Source of the DNA: Nocardioides nitrophenolicus
Lineage (GTDB): Bacteria > Actinomycetota > Actinomycetes > Propionibacteriales > Nocardioidaceae
Assembly (NCBI RefSeq): GCF_016907515.1
Contig: NZ_JAFBBY010000001.1
Coordinates: 682,001 to 746,000 of the forward strand
Reading direction: 5' to 3'
DNA: 64,000 nt
Part shown: positions 25,498 to 34,090 of the stretch, piece by piece
Position numbering within the stretch: position 1 is the stretch's first letter
How the letters are laid out: each line of letters opens with the position of its first letter
The notes under the pieces: model-generated
Told to the model about the DNA's origin: nothing
The model's database searches: none
The model's input: only the letters and a program-made list of their open reading frames with translations
Position numbers and translations under genes: made by a program

Positions 25498-25514
25498 TGT
25501 TGACACTGCTCACA
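25498..25514. promoter_or_regulatory. TetR operator copy 2
   Basis: TGTTGACACTGCTCACA, differing from copy 3 at only two positions. It lies 14 nt after the tetR stop and contains TTGACA, so it probably overlaps a -35 element for the next gene. Confidence 0.68.
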
Positions 25515-25531
25515 TGCCGTGCGACCCTCGG

Positions 25532-25548
25532 TGTTGACACCGCTTACA
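25532..25548. promoter_or_regulatory. TetR operator copy 3
   Basis: TGTTGACACCGCTTACA, centred 34 bp from copy 2, that is about three helical turns, so dimers would bind on the same face of DNA. It ends 16 nt before the ATG at 25565. Confidence 0.68.
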
Positions 25549-25564
25549 TCACAGGAGTGCGTCC

Positions 25565-26518
25565 ATGGCATCGAGCAGCAGGCTGAGCGACCGGACCGTC
25601 GAGGTCGACCTCGGAGGGCGACGCGTCGCCGTCCCCGAAGGCGGCCTCTACGACCGGTACCGGATGGACACCGACCTCGACGAGCTCGCCCGCGACCCCC
25701 GAATCAGCAGCGTCGACTTCTTCCGCCGGACGCCCAAGACCCGCGTCGAGTCCCGCATCGGCCCGACGCTGACGCCGAACTTCTACTACCGCATCGCCAC
25801 CGCCCGGCTCACCATGCTCGCGCCGACCAGGGCGATCCGCGCCCGGCTGCCCGAGGAGCTGGACCCGCTCGAGATCGTCCCCGGCCTCGGCCTGGTCTCG
25901 GTGATGGCCTTCCGGTACGACGTGTGCGACATCGACTTCTACACCGAGGCCGCCGTCGGGATCGCCGTGCGCCCGGCCCGCCACGGCGGGCCGGGCCTGC
26001 TCGACCTGGTCACCGGGCTCACGAACGACGCGCTGCACTCCTACGTCCTCTCCCTGCCCGTCAGCACCGAGATCGCCCAGGTGCGCGGCCACGACGGCTA
26101 CGGCTTCCCGAAGTGGGTCACCGAGCTCGACGTCGACATCGACGCCGAGCGCACCACCGCGCGGGTCGCCAACGACCGGGGCGGCCTCGACCCCGCCCTG
26201 TCGGCCCCCACGCCGCGGCAGACCGCCCGGCGTACCGGGGAGCAGGTGTCGACACTCACCTCCTACACGACCATCGACGGCGCCTGGCACGCCAGCACCA
26301 GTCAGCTCAACCTGCTGTCCTCGGGCAGCACGCGACTCCCCCGCGGCCTCGACCTCCGGCTCGGCGAGGGCCGGATGAGCGACGACCTGCGCTCGCTGAG
26401 GCCGATCCGGACGGTGCGGCTCGACGTCACCACGGAGGGCCAGCTGGCGCTGCACCTGCCCGTGCCCACCTCGGTCCGCGAACCCGTCCGCACCCCACGG
26501 AAGGCAGACCAGACATGA
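25565..26518 (+). CDS. Acetoacetate decarboxylase-family protein
   Basis: A 317-residue protein of the ADC fold. The key segment GHDGYGFPKWVTEL carries the Schiff-base lysine near K183; other ADC-like pieces are IVPGLGLVSVMAFRY and YHSYVLSLPVSTEIAQV-like strands. Classical ADC converts acetoacetate to acetone, but many ADC-like proteins act as aldolase-dehydratases, so the reaction is open. It is longer than classical ADC (about 245 residues), mainly at both ends. RBS AGGAG lies 6 nt upstream. Two TetR operators precede it, and its stop overlaps the DJ-1 gene start. Confidence 0.8.
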   Translation: MASSSRLSDRTVEVDLGGRRVAVPEGGLYDRYRMDTDLDELARDPRISSVDFFRRTPKTRVESRIGPTLTPNFYYRIATARLTMLAPTRAIRARLPEELDPLEIVPGLGLVSVMAFRYDVCDIDFYTEAAVGIAVRPARHGGPGLLDLVTGLTNDALHSYVLSLPVSTEIAQVRGHDGYGFPKWVTELDVDIDAERTTARVANDRGGLDPALSAPTPRQTARRTGEQVSTLTSYTTIDGAWHASTSQLNLLSSGSTRLPRGLDLRLGEGRMSDDLRSLRPIRTVRLDVTTEGQLALHLPVPTSVREPVRTPRKADQT

Positions 26519-27225
26519 CCAGGCACATCCTCCACGTCGTCACCAACGTCGGCCACTACGACGACCCGGCCCACCCCACGGGCCTGTGGCTCTCCGAGCT
26601 CACCCACGCCTGGCACGTCTTCGAGGAGCAGGGCTACGAGCAGACCCTGGTCAGCCCCGCCGGCGGCGCGGTCCCCCTCGAGCCGCGCGCGCTGAAGTTC
26701 CCCAACGACGACAAGACCGCCAAGGCCTGGCGCGCCGACCCCGCCAAGCTGGCTCTGCTCGAGAGCACCGCGAGCCCCGACCAGATCGACCCCGCCGACT
26801 ACGACGCCATCTACTTCACCGGCGGCCACGCGGTGATGTACGACTTCCCCGGCAGCGAGGGTCTCCAGCGCATCACCCGCGAGATCTACGAGCGCGGCGG
26901 CGTCGTCTCCTCGGTCTGCCATGGCTACTGCGGCCTGCTCGACACCCGGCTGTCCGACGGCAGCTACCTCATCGACGGCAAGAGGATGACGGGATTCGCG
27001 TGGTCCGAGGAGGTCCTCGCTCGGGTCGACAAGCTGGTCCCCTACAACGCCGAGGAGCGGGCCAAGCAGCGCGGCGCGCGCTACCAGAAGGCGAAGCTCC
27101 CCTTCGTCTCCTACACCGTCACCGACGAGAACCTGGTCACCGGCCAGAACCCGGGCTCGGCCAAGGCCACGGCCCGGGCGGTGGTCGCGGCCCTGGAGGG
27201 TGGGACGCCGCGCGGACGTCACTGA
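26515..27225 (+). CDS. DJ-1/PfpI-family protein
   Basis: A 236-residue member of the class I glutamine-amidotransferase-like DJ-1/PfpI superfamily. The nucleophile elbow SSVCHGYCG puts the reactive cysteine near C135; the acid DFPG-containing loop and GGHAVMYDF are characteristic, as is FTGGHA. Such proteins (HchA/YajL-like) act on methylglyoxal or glycation adducts, or as amidases; the exact role is unclear. The start overlaps the ADC-like gene stop (ATGA), so both are in one operon under TetR control. Reactive-carbonyl chemistry would suit a partner of an ADC-like enzyme, which is speculation. Confidence 0.85.
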   Translation: MTRHILHVVTNVGHYDDPAHPTGLWLSELTHAWHVFEEQGYEQTLVSPAGGAVPLEPRALKFPNDDKTAKAWRADPAKLALLESTASPDQIDPADYDAIYFTGGHAVMYDFPGSEGLQRITREIYERGGVVSSVCHGYCGLLDTRLSDGSYLIDGKRMTGFAWSEEVLARVDKLVPYNAEERAKQRGARYQKAKLPFVSYTVTDENLVTGQNPGSAKATARAVVAALEGGTPRGRH

Positions 27226-27260
27226 GAGCGCCCGCGAGGGCCGTCGGCGAGAATGCCGCC

Positions 27261-27833
27261 ATGGCACCTCGTCTCCTCGTCCTGTTCGCGACCGTCCTTG
27301 CCTTCGGCTCGGCGTGCGCGACGGCGACCGACCCCGCCCCCGACGACGCCAGCGCGCCGGACCGCCGCGACGAGGCCACGTCGGTCGCGCCGACCCGCTT
27401 CACGATCGTGCCCGACGACTACCACGTGCCGTACGCCGGCACGGCCGAGGACGGACGCAGGTTCTTCCTGAGCGACGAGCTCTTCGCCGTCGACGCGAAG
27501 AGCCCCGACGGGACCGCCTTCGTGGGCCTCTTCCTGTGGGACGCCGACGGTGGCTTCGCTGAGATCCGCGTGGATCCGGTGCCTCGGGCAGAGGGAGTGC
27601 CGCCGGGCCAGGCGCTGAGCGCCGGCGCGGACGAGCTGATCGAGCAGCGGCTCGCGGAGCTCGGCGACTACCGCCTGGAGCCCATCACGGTCGAGCCCTT
27701 CCTGCAGACTGTCGACGGCGTCACCTTCGGCTGGGCCGTCACGGAGTTCGAGGGTGAGTACTCGATCAACATCGAGCCCGGTGACTTCATCGCGTACTAC
27801 GAGCCATGGGACGGAGTCGACTACGACACGTGA
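27261..27833 (+). CDS. Putative lipoprotein of unknown function
   Basis: A 190-residue protein starting MAPRLLVLFATVLAFGSACA; the hydrophobic segment followed by G-S-A-C fits a lipobox, with Cys19 as the lipidated residue. A Thr/Asp/Pro/Ala-rich spacer of about 25 residues then leads to a folded domain containing FTIVPDDYHVPYAG, FVGLFLWDADGG and DFIAYYEPWDG. I do not recognise the family. It is followed 33 nt later by another small hypothetical gene. No strong ribosome site is visible; the start was chosen because it begins the signal sequence. Confidence 0.7.
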   Translation: MAPRLLVLFATVLAFGSACATATDPAPDDASAPDRRDEATSVAPTRFTIVPDDYHVPYAGTAEDGRRFFLSDELFAVDAKSPDGTAFVGLFLWDADGGFAEIRVDPVPRAEGVPPGQALSAGADELIEQRLAELGDYRLEPITVEPFLQTVDGVTFGWAVTEFEGEYSINIEPGDFIAYYEPWDGVDYDT

Positions 27834-27866
27834 GTCCGGCCGCCCGTCCGGGCGTAGCGTCCCCCC

Positions 27867-28220
27867 GTGGCCTCGATCGACGTCTACAACAACTCGGAGG
27901 GCTGGCTCGTGCTCTGGCTCGAGCCACTGGGGGAAGACCGTTGGCTGCGGCCCCGGGAGCGCTTCACCGTTCACACTGCCTATGAGGGCTCGAAGACCCC
28001 CTTCGAGATCGAGTTCTGGGTCAGCGAGAGGGATCGGGCCGCGGGGATCGAGAACGTCAACTGCTGGGTCAACGAAGGGAACGCGTACGCCGAGGTTCGC
28101 GATCAGTCCGGAGCGCTGGTCGAGTGCGGACATCAGCGTCCCGCCGATGTCGACGCGCGGTGGACCGCTCAGCTCGAGGAGCTCGAGAAGCGACAGCGAG
28201 ACGAGCCGCACGGAGGCTGA
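27867..28220 (+). CDS. Hypothetical protein
   Basis: A 117-residue protein from a GTG start. It is rich in tryptophan and charged residues (YNNSEGWLVLWLEPLGEDRWL ..., IENVNCWVNEGNAY) with a helical acidic/basic C terminus. No signal peptide or membrane segment is seen and the family is not recognised. Codon use matches the neighbours. It lies 33 nt after the putative lipoprotein gene and before a strong terminator at 28292-28327, so the two are probably cotranscribed. Confidence 0.6.
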   Translation: MASIDVYNNSEGWLVLWLEPLGEDRWLRPRERFTVHTAYEGSKTPFEIEFWVSERDRAAGIENVNCWVNEGNAYAEVRDQSGALVECGHQRPADVDARWTAQLEELEKRQRDEPHGG

Positions 28221-28291
28221 GGGGAACCGGGCTCGGCGCATTCTCGACGGCTACGGCGATCGGCGAAGCCGCCGTGGCGACCTCAAAAGGC

Positions 28292-28327
28292 AGATCGAGG
28301 CCAGACGATGTCTGGCCTCGATCTTTT
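28292..28327. terminator. Strong bidirectional rho-independent terminator
   Basis: A perfect 14-bp stem (AGATCGAGGCCAGA pairing with 28311-28324) with a 5-nt loop, followed by TTT on the plus strand and preceded by AAAAG, which gives a T-run on the minus strand. It would end both the hypothetical genes on the plus strand and tRNA-fMet on the minus strand. Confidence 0.88.
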
Positions 28328-28329
28328 CG

Positions 28330-28403
28330 TAGCGGGGGCAGGATTTGAACCTGCGACCTCTGGGTTATGAGCCCAGCGAGCTACCGAGCTGCTCCACCCC
28401 GCG
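28330..28403 (-). tRNA. tRNA-fMet (initiator), anticodon CAT
   Basis: The minus strand folds as a 74-nt tRNA without encoded CCA. The anticodon loop is GGGCTCATAACCC with the three consecutive G-C pairs (GGG/CCC) typical of the initiator. The acceptor stem CGCGGGG/CCCCGC leaves position 1 (C) unpaired with position 72 (U), another initiator mark. The T-arm is GCAGGTTCAAATCCTGC. The anticodon loop, D-arm and T-arm were paired by eye. Confidence 0.95.
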
Positions 28404-28462
28404 TCGGTGAACCCAACGTTAGAGCATGCCCCCAAAGCCCGCCAAATCGGGGCCGTCCGGGG

Positions 28463-29080
28463 CTACGAGGAGGGTGGTCCCAGGCGGGGAACCGGGGCCC
28501 GCCAGCCCCGTCGGTCGGCGAGCAGCCGCCACCCGATCGTGACCGCGGCGGCCGGGGCGAGGATCACGGCGTGGGCGACGCCGAGCTCGGCGAGGGTGGC
28601 GGCGAGGGCGGCGCCGGCGAGGGCGGGGATGGCGTAGAGCTCGCCGTGGCGGAAGATCACGGGGATCCGGCCGGCGAGGAGGTCGCGGATGATGCCGCCG
28701 CCGACGCCGGTGACCATGCCGAGGGCGGCGGCGGGGGCGGGGCCGAGGCCGAGCTCCTGGGCCTTCAGCGCGCCGGCGACGCAGAACAGGCCGAGGCCGA
28801 AGGTGTCGAAGAGCCTGATCACTCCCTCCAGGCGGCCGACGGCGGGGTGCAGCCGGAAGGTGACCAGGCCGGCGACGACGGGGACGAGGAGATAGCGCCA
28901 GTCGGCGACGGCGGGCGGCGGGACCGCGCCGATCACGACGTCGCGGATCACGCCGCCGCCCAGGCCGGTGGCCATCGCCAGCACCACGACTCCGACGATG
29001 TCGAGCTGGTTGCGTACGGCGACCAGCCCGCCGGAGATCGCGAACACGAAGATCCCGACCAGGTCGAGAGTCAGCAGCAT
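28463..29080 (-). CDS. TRIC-type trimeric cation channel family protein
   Basis: A 205-residue membrane protein with two internal repeats, each with three helices and the glycine signature GLGGGVIRDVVIG / GVGGGIIRDLLAG. This is the prokaryotic TRIC (formerly UPF0126, YicG) family, homotrimeric K+-permeable channels in the cytoplasmic membrane. The start MLLTLDLVGIFVFAISGG is standard. It is 59 nt from the tRNA and ends before it; the upstream neighbour on the same strand (UPF0182) stops 18 nt away, yet they run in the same direction, so readthrough is possible. Confidence 0.88.
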   Translation of the reverse strand: MLLTLDLVGIFVFAISGGLVAVRNQLDIVGVVVLAMATGLGGGVIRDVVIGAVPPPAVADWRYLLVPVVAGLVTFRLHPAVGRLEGVIRLFDTFGLGLFCVAGALKAQELGLGPAPAAALGMVTGVGGGIIRDLLAGRIPVIFRHGELYAIPALAGAALAATLAELGVAHAVILAPAAAVTIGWRLLADRRGWRAPVPRLGPPSS

Positions 29081-29098
29081 GCGGCGATCATGTCGCAG

Positions 29099-32059
29099 TT
29101 ACTGCTTCTTCTCCTCCTTGTCGCGCTGGTCGGCGAGCTTGACCGCGCTCTCCACGGCCTTCTGGGCGACCTCGAGCTGCCTGGCCCACTCGACCGTGTC
29201 GCCCTTCTGCTGGGCGGCGGTCGCCGCCGCGAACGCCTCGTCGGCCGCACGGAGCTGCTCGGCGATCTGCTCCTCGATGGTGCCGGTCGGCTGTCCGGGG
29301 TCGGGCGTTCCGGTGTCCGGCTCCCCCGGGGTCGGCTCGCCGGTGCCCGGCGTCGGCTGCCCGGTGCTGAGGTCGATGTTGAAGGCGTCGCTGAGGGCGG
29401 CCGGGAGCGTCTCGCCGATGCCGACGTTCTCGCCGTACTTCACGATGACGTACTGCAGGATCGGGAAGCTCGACGAGCCCGTGGTCCGGACGACGTAGAT
29501 CGGCTCGATGTAGATCAGGCCGCCTTCGACGGGCAGGGTGAGCAGGTTGCCGTAGCGCGGTGGCGTGTCGCGCTGCACGTTGAGGTCGCGCAGCGTCTCG
29601 ATGACCCGCTCGTCCTGCTTCATCTCGTTGACGACCTGGCCGGGCCCGGGCGAGTTCTGGTCGGTCATCTCCAGCAGCCGCAGCTTGCCGAAGGAGTCCG
29701 CCTTGGTCGCGTCCGAGTTGACCTGCAGGTAGGACGCGACGGTGCCCTTGCGGTACGGCACGAACACCGAGGTGAGCGACCAGTCGCTGTCGACCGAGTC
29801 CGCGGCGCCCGTCGCATAGAGCCGGTACGGCGGCTGGAACACCTCGCGCGAGGCGTTCGGGTCCTCGGGGACCTGCCAGCGGTTGTTGCCCTGGTAGAAG
29901 TCGCCCGCGTCGGTGACGTGGTAGCGCGCCAGCTGGTAGCGCTGGACCTTGAACAGGTCCTCGGGATAGCGGATGTGGTCGAGCAGCTCGGCGTCGATGG
30001 CCGACTTCGGCTCGACGGCGCCGGGGAACGCCTTCATCCAGGTCTTGAGGATCGGGTCGTCCTCGTCCCACTGGTAGAGGGTGACGGTGCCGTCGTAGGC
30101 GTCGACGGTGGCCTTGACCGCCGAGCGCATGTAGTTGATCTCGTCGGTGGGGATGGTCTGCAGCCCGGTGTCCTGCTGCAGCGAGTCGTCGATCATCGCG
30201 GCGAAGGACTCCCGCTGCGCGTTCGGGTAGCGGTCGGTCGTGGTGTAGCCGTCCAGGATCCACACGATCTTGCCGTCGACCACGGCGGGGTACGGGTCGC
30301 CGTCGACGGTGAGCCACGGCGCGACCTTCTCGACCCGCTCGGTGGGGGTGCGGTTGTAGAGCACCTTCGAGTTGCCGTTGACCCGCCCGGACAGCACGAA
30401 GTTCGGCTCGCCGAACTTGATGGCGTACATCAGCTGGTTGAACGTGCTGCCGATCGGGACGCCACCCTTGCCGTCGTACGTCGTGCGCTGCACGTCGGGC
30501 GAGTTGCCGGCGTTGGCGAGGCCGAGCTCGACGCTGGCGTCGTCCTTGCTGGCCTTCCCTACGATGGAGTACGACGGGCTGAGCTCGCCGTAGTAGAGCC
30601 GGGTCTCGAACTTGCCGGCGTCGGTGAGGTCGGTGCGGCCGCTGGTGCCGCTGCCGATGCCCTCGGCCCACACGATGCGGCCGTTGACCTCGTCGCTGGT
30701 CGCGACCTGGTTGGCGTAGGCCGCGATCAGGCCCTCGCCGTGGGTGTAGACGGTGTGCAGGTTGGACCAGTTCTGGTCGGAGGCGTCGATGCCGGACTGG
30801 TCGAGCTCGCGCGCGCCGAGGACGAGCGGCTCGTTCTTGCCGTCGATCTCGTAGTGGTCGACGTCGAGCACCTTCGGCACCGAGTAGTACGACCGGATCT
30901 GCTGGCGCTGCTGGAAGGTGTCGCGCACCTGCTGCGGGTCGACCACCGGCGCGGCGGTGAGCTGGCCGAGCACCTGCTGCGCCGCCTCGCCGCTGGGCGT
31001 CCCGGTGGCCGCACCCGGGAAGTCCTCGGTCGCGACGTCGCTGAGACCGTAGGCCTCGCGGGTGGCCTCGATGTTGGCCTTGATGTAGGGGTTCTCCTTG
31101 TCGGCCTCCGACGGCTTGACCTGGAAGTTCTGCACGATGGCCGGCCAGATCATGCCGAGCAGGACCGCGGAGAGCGCGAGCAGGGCGAGACCGACCGACG
31201 GCAGCTGCCAGGTCTTGCGCCACACGTTGAGGAAGAACAGCACCGCGCAGATCAGCGCGACGCCGACCAGGATGTTGCGCGCCGGGAGCATCGCGTTCTC
31301 GCCGGCGTAGTTCATGCCGGTGAAGAGCCGGTGGTCGTCGGCGACCAGGTCGTAGCGGTCGAGGTAGTAGTCGACCGACTTCATCAGCACGAACGCGCCG
31401 AGCAAGACCGAGAGCTGGACCTGCGCGGCCGAGGAGAAGCGGTCGTGGGCGACCTGGAGCCGGATGCCGCCGTACAGGTAGTGGACGATCGCGGTCGCGA
31501 TCAACGACACGATCGCCACGGCCATCGCGAAGTCGATGACGAAGTTCCACCACGGCAGGTCGAAGACGTAGAAGCCGATGTCCTTCTTGAAGTAGGCGTC
31601 CTTGCTCCCCCACGGCTCGGCGTTGCGCCACAGCAGGAAGGTGCGCCAGTGCCCGATGGCGGAGGTGCCGGCGAAGATGCCGACGACCACGCCGACGCCC
31701 GCCAGCAGCCAGCCCCGGATCGGGGTGACGGCGTCGCGGTAGCGGTCGACCCCGTCGGGCCCGGCCATCAAGAACAGCGGCCGGAAGCGGAACGCGAGGT
31801 ACATGTTGAGCGCGACGATGCCGCCCATCACCGCGCCGAAGACGACGAACAGCCCGACGCGGGTCCACAGCATGGTGTTGAACACCCCGCTGAAGCCGAC
31901 CTCCTTGTACCAGAGTCGGTCGGTGTAGATGCTCGCGAACGCGCTGAGCAGGAAGAACCCGACGATGAGCACCACACCGGTGATCACCAGCGCTCGGGTA
32001 CGCCGGCCGGGCCGCTCGGGCGCGGGGCGCTCCGGCTCCTCGTCGAACAGCTCACTCAT
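29099..32059 (-). CDS. UPF0182-family membrane protein
   Basis: A 986-residue protein. The N-terminal third has about seven membrane helices (first ALVITGVVLIVGFFLLSAF, residues 24-42), and the rest is a large extracytoplasmic domain with the conserved IYTDRLWYKEVGFSGVF start and EINYMRSAVKATVDAYDG, typical of UPF0182 (Rv3193c orthologues). The C terminus is Pro/Gly/Thr-rich followed by a charged helix ending EEKKQ. The function is unknown; family members are essentially all actinobacterial. The start at 32059 gives MSELFDEEPERPAPERP and overlaps the PPA1309-family stop by 8 nt. Confidence 0.9.
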   Translation of the reverse strand: MSELFDEEPERPAPERPGRRTRALVITGVVLIVGFFLLSAFASIYTDRLWYKEVGFSGVFNTMLWTRVGLFVVFGAVMGGIVALNMYLAFRFRPLFLMAGPDGVDRYRDAVTPIRGWLLAGVGVVVGIFAGTSAIGHWRTFLLWRNAEPWGSKDAYFKKDIGFYVFDLPWWNFVIDFAMAVAIVSLIATAIVHYLYGGIRLQVAHDRFSSAAQVQLSVLLGAFVLMKSVDYYLDRYDLVADDHRLFTGMNYAGENAMLPARNILVGVALICAVLFFLNVWRKTWQLPSVGLALLALSAVLLGMIWPAIVQNFQVKPSEADKENPYIKANIEATREAYGLSDVATEDFPGAATGTPSGEAAQQVLGQLTAAPVVDPQQVRDTFQQRQQIRSYYSVPKVLDVDHYEIDGKNEPLVLGARELDQSGIDASDQNWSNLHTVYTHGEGLIAAYANQVATSDEVNGRIVWAEGIGSGTSGRTDLTDAGKFETRLYYGELSPSYSIVGKASKDDASVELGLANAGNSPDVQRTTYDGKGGVPIGSTFNQLMYAIKFGEPNFVLSGRVNGNSKVLYNRTPTERVEKVAPWLTVDGDPYPAVVDGKIVWILDGYTTTDRYPNAQRESFAAMIDDSLQQDTGLQTIPTDEINYMRSAVKATVDAYDGTVTLYQWDEDDPILKTWMKAFPGAVEPKSAIDAELLDHIRYPEDLFKVQRYQLARYHVTDAGDFYQGNNRWQVPEDPNASREVFQPPYRLYATGAADSVDSDWSLTSVFVPYRKGTVASYLQVNSDATKADSFGKLRLLEMTDQNSPGPGQVVNEMKQDERVIETLRDLNVQRDTPPRYGNLLTLPVEGGLIYIEPIYVVRTTGSSSFPILQYVIVKYGENVGIGETLPAALSDAFNIDLSTGQPTPGTGEPTPGEPDTGTPDPGQPTGTIEEQIAEQLRAADEAFAAATAAQQKGDTVEWARQLEVAQKAVESAVKLADQRDKEEKKQ

Positions 32060-32612
32060 CGGTCTCGTCCTCCGCGTCGTCGAGCAGGGTGGCGCGCAAC
32101 AGCTCCAGGAGCCCCGGCACCAGATCGTTGCCGCCCATGACGGCACTGTCCTCGTCGTGGCTGCGCATCCGCAGCGCGCAGTAGCTCGCACCGTGCCGGG
32201 TGACACCCGCGACGATGCGGACCTCCTCGGCGTCGGGGTGCTCGCGGGCGAACTCCGCGGCGGCCGCGGGGTCCTCCGGCACCTGGCCGTCGGCGGCGGG
32301 CGGCAGCACCAGGCGCTCGACCACGGCCGCGCAGCCGGTGACCACGGCGGGCCACTGGATGCCGGGGAGCACCTCCTCGAGCTGCTGCCCGGTCGGCAGG
32401 TCGTCCTGCTCGACGGGGGTCAGCGAGCCCTGCTCGGCGGGCGCGTCCAGGCCCAGCTGCGCGGCCAGTGCGGGCTCCTGGGCCACCAGGCGCGCGGTGT
32501 CGACGAGGGCGTAGAGCCGCGCCTGCTGGTCCCAGCCGGCCCGGGCGTGGTGGCCCTCGATCTCGAGCACCGCGGCGGCCAGCGCCGGGTCGACGTCCAG
32601 GTCGTAGTCCAT
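32052..32612 (-). CDS. PPA1309-family protein
   Basis: A 186-residue acidic cytosolic protein found between the PDZ-protease and UPF0182 genes in actinobacteria (PPA1309 family, named for Cutibacterium). Recognisable segments are LARDTARLV-like LYALVDTARLVAQEP, WPAVVTGCAAVVERLVLPP and RHGASYCALRMRSHDED. The function is unknown. It overlaps UPF0182 by 8 nt and lies 35 nt after the protease gene, giving an apparent three-gene operon matching the Rv3194c-Rv3193c region with this extra gene. Confidence 0.8.
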   Translation of the reverse strand: MDYDLDVDPALAAAVLEIEGHHARAGWDQQARLYALVDTARLVAQEPALAAQLGLDAPAEQGSLTPVEQDDLPTGQQLEEVLPGIQWPAVVTGCAAVVERLVLPPAADGQVPEDPAAAAEFAREHPDAEEVRIVAGVTRHGASYCALRMRSHDEDSAVMGGNDLVPGLLELLRATLLDDAEDETDE

Positions 32613-32647
32613 GGTCCTTGCTCCGTCAGCAGTCCGTCAGCGGTCCG

Positions 32648-33685
32648 TCAGCAGCTCGGCAGGGCGGCGTCGTGGTCGCCGACCCACTTCTCCAGCGCGA
32701 GGCGGGCCTCGTGCATCGTGGTCGCCTTCACCAGGCGCAGGTCGGGGTCCAGGCCCTTCACGTCGGCGCAGTTGTCCTTGGGCACGAAGAACAGCTTGGC
32801 CCCGGCGGCCTGCGCGCCCGCGATCTTCTGCTCGATGCCGCCGATCGGTCCGACCTTGCCGTCGGAGGCGAGCTCGCCGGTGCCGGCGATGGTCGCGCCG
32901 CCGGTCATCGAGCCCGGGGTCAGCGTGTCGTAGATCGCCAGCGAGAACATCAGCCCCGCGCTCGGGCCGCCGACCTGCGGGTCGACCCGCAGGTTGATGG
33001 TGAAGGGGAACTCGTAGCCCAGGCCGAGCGAGACACCGACCCGCGGCTTGCCGTCGATCTGCTCGGGCTTGAGCCGCACGGTCAGCTCCCGCTTGTCGCG
33101 CAGGATCCGGAACTCCACCAGCGAGCCGTCGTCGTGCTTGCGGACGGCCGCGACGATCTGGTCGGCCGTCGTCACCGGCTCGCCGTCGACCTCCTTGAAG
33201 ACGTCGCGCACGAGCAGCTTGTCCTTGGCGGGGCCGTTCTCGTCGACCAGCGCGACCTGCACCGCGGTCGGCACCTGGTAGCCCAGCTCGGTGAGCGCGA
33301 CCGCCTTCGCGACGTCCTGCGAGGTCGTCATCTGCACCGCGCCCTCGGCCTTCTCGTCGGCCTGCGAGGTCTGCGGCGGGTGCACCACGTCGTACGGCAG
33401 GATCGCCTTGTCGGGGTCGACCCAGCGCGACAGCGCCTCGCCCAGCGACAGCTTCTGCCCGTACGACGACGCCACCACCGTCGTGAACCGGATCTGCCCC
33501 TTGTCGTAGTAGGCCTCGTGCCCGTCGACCTGCACGACCTCCGCGTTGTCGGCGTCCTTGCCGAGGATGTCGTACGTCGGGCCGGGGCTGTAGGAGGCAT
33601 AGGGAAGCGGCACCACGAGCGCGATGCCGCCCAAGATCAGCACCAACGGTGCCGCGATGCACGCGGCGATCAGGCGCTGGCTCAT
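32648..33685 (-). CDS. YlbL-type PDZ/Lon-like (S16) membrane protease
   Basis: A 345-residue protein. One N-terminal membrane anchor (LIAACIAAPLVLILGGIALVV) is followed by a PDZ-like domain (about 140-215) and a Lon S16 protease domain. The catalytic serine in GGPSAGLMFSLAIYD is near S242 and the lysine in PIGGIEQK near K287, the 45-residue spacing of YlbL proteins. It faces outside and may degrade membrane or secreted targets; in Bacillus YlbL removes a cell-division inhibitor after DNA damage. The start at 33685 (ATG) was preferred over an upstream TTG. Orthologue of Rv3194c by context. Confidence 0.88.
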   Translation of the reverse strand: MSQRLIAACIAAPLVLILGGIALVVPLPYASYSPGPTYDILGKDADNAEVVQVDGHEAYYDKGQIRFTTVVASSYGQKLSLGEALSRWVDPDKAILPYDVVHPPQTSQADEKAEGAVQMTTSQDVAKAVALTELGYQVPTAVQVALVDENGPAKDKLLVRDVFKEVDGEPVTTADQIVAAVRKHDDGSLVEFRILRDKRELTVRLKPEQIDGKPRVGVSLGLGYEFPFTINLRVDPQVGGPSAGLMFSLAIYDTLTPGSMTGGATIAGTGELASDGKVGPIGGIEQKIAGAQAAGAKLFFVPKDNCADVKGLDPDLRLVKATTMHEARLALEKWVGDHDAALPSC

Positions 33686-33712
33686 GGCGCCTACCTTGTC
33701 AGATGAGTCCAA

Positions 33713-34045
33713 TCAGGACGCGCGGCGGTCACCCGTGGCGTCGCCGGCCTGGTCATCGGCCGGGTCGGCCGCATCGACGACCGGCTGTTCCGCCTCGCCA
33801 CCGGCCACCACCGACGGCCGGGCCTGCGAGGCGCGCAGGGCCACGCCGGTGTGACGCTCGGGAGCCCGGCGGGGCGCGGCGTATCCGGGCCGGGAGCGCT
33901 GCTCGCGGGTCAGCGCCTCGCCGAGCCGGCGGGCCGCCGTCTCGCGGTCGACCTCGCCCCGGCCCTCGCGGCCCCACCAGGCGACCCACGCCATCGAGGC
34001 GAGGGTGAGCACGGCGGCCGGCAGCAGCCAGAGCAGGATCTCCAC
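33713..34045 (-). CDS. Small membrane-anchored hypothetical protein
   Basis: A 110-residue protein with one N-terminal hydrophobic helix (ILLWLLPAAVLTLASMAWVAWW), a basic/acidic helix (DRETAARRLGEALTREQR) and a disordered, alanine-rich C-terminal half. It starts at GTG. It is transcribed 27 nt upstream of the YlbL-type protease, possibly in the same operon. The family is not recognised; similar short anchored proteins with a 'WWGREGRG' segment are common in actinobacteria near moaE. No function can be proposed. Confidence 0.6.
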   Translation of the reverse strand: MEILLWLLPAAVLTLASMAWVAWWGREGRGEVDRETAARRLGEALTREQRSRPGYAAPRRAPERHTGVALRASQARPSVVAGGEAEQPVVDAADPADDQAGDATGDRRAS

Positions 34046-34090
34046 CCCACGAGGGTAGGTCGGGCCCGGTCGCCGTGCGGTCAGGACACG

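Noticed and set aside
28367..32140. Open reading frame of 1257 codons on the plus strand
   Set aside because: It runs antisense to the UPF0182 and TRIC genes and through tRNA-fMet; composition (Val/Asp/Gly/Arg/His) is that of a shadow frame.
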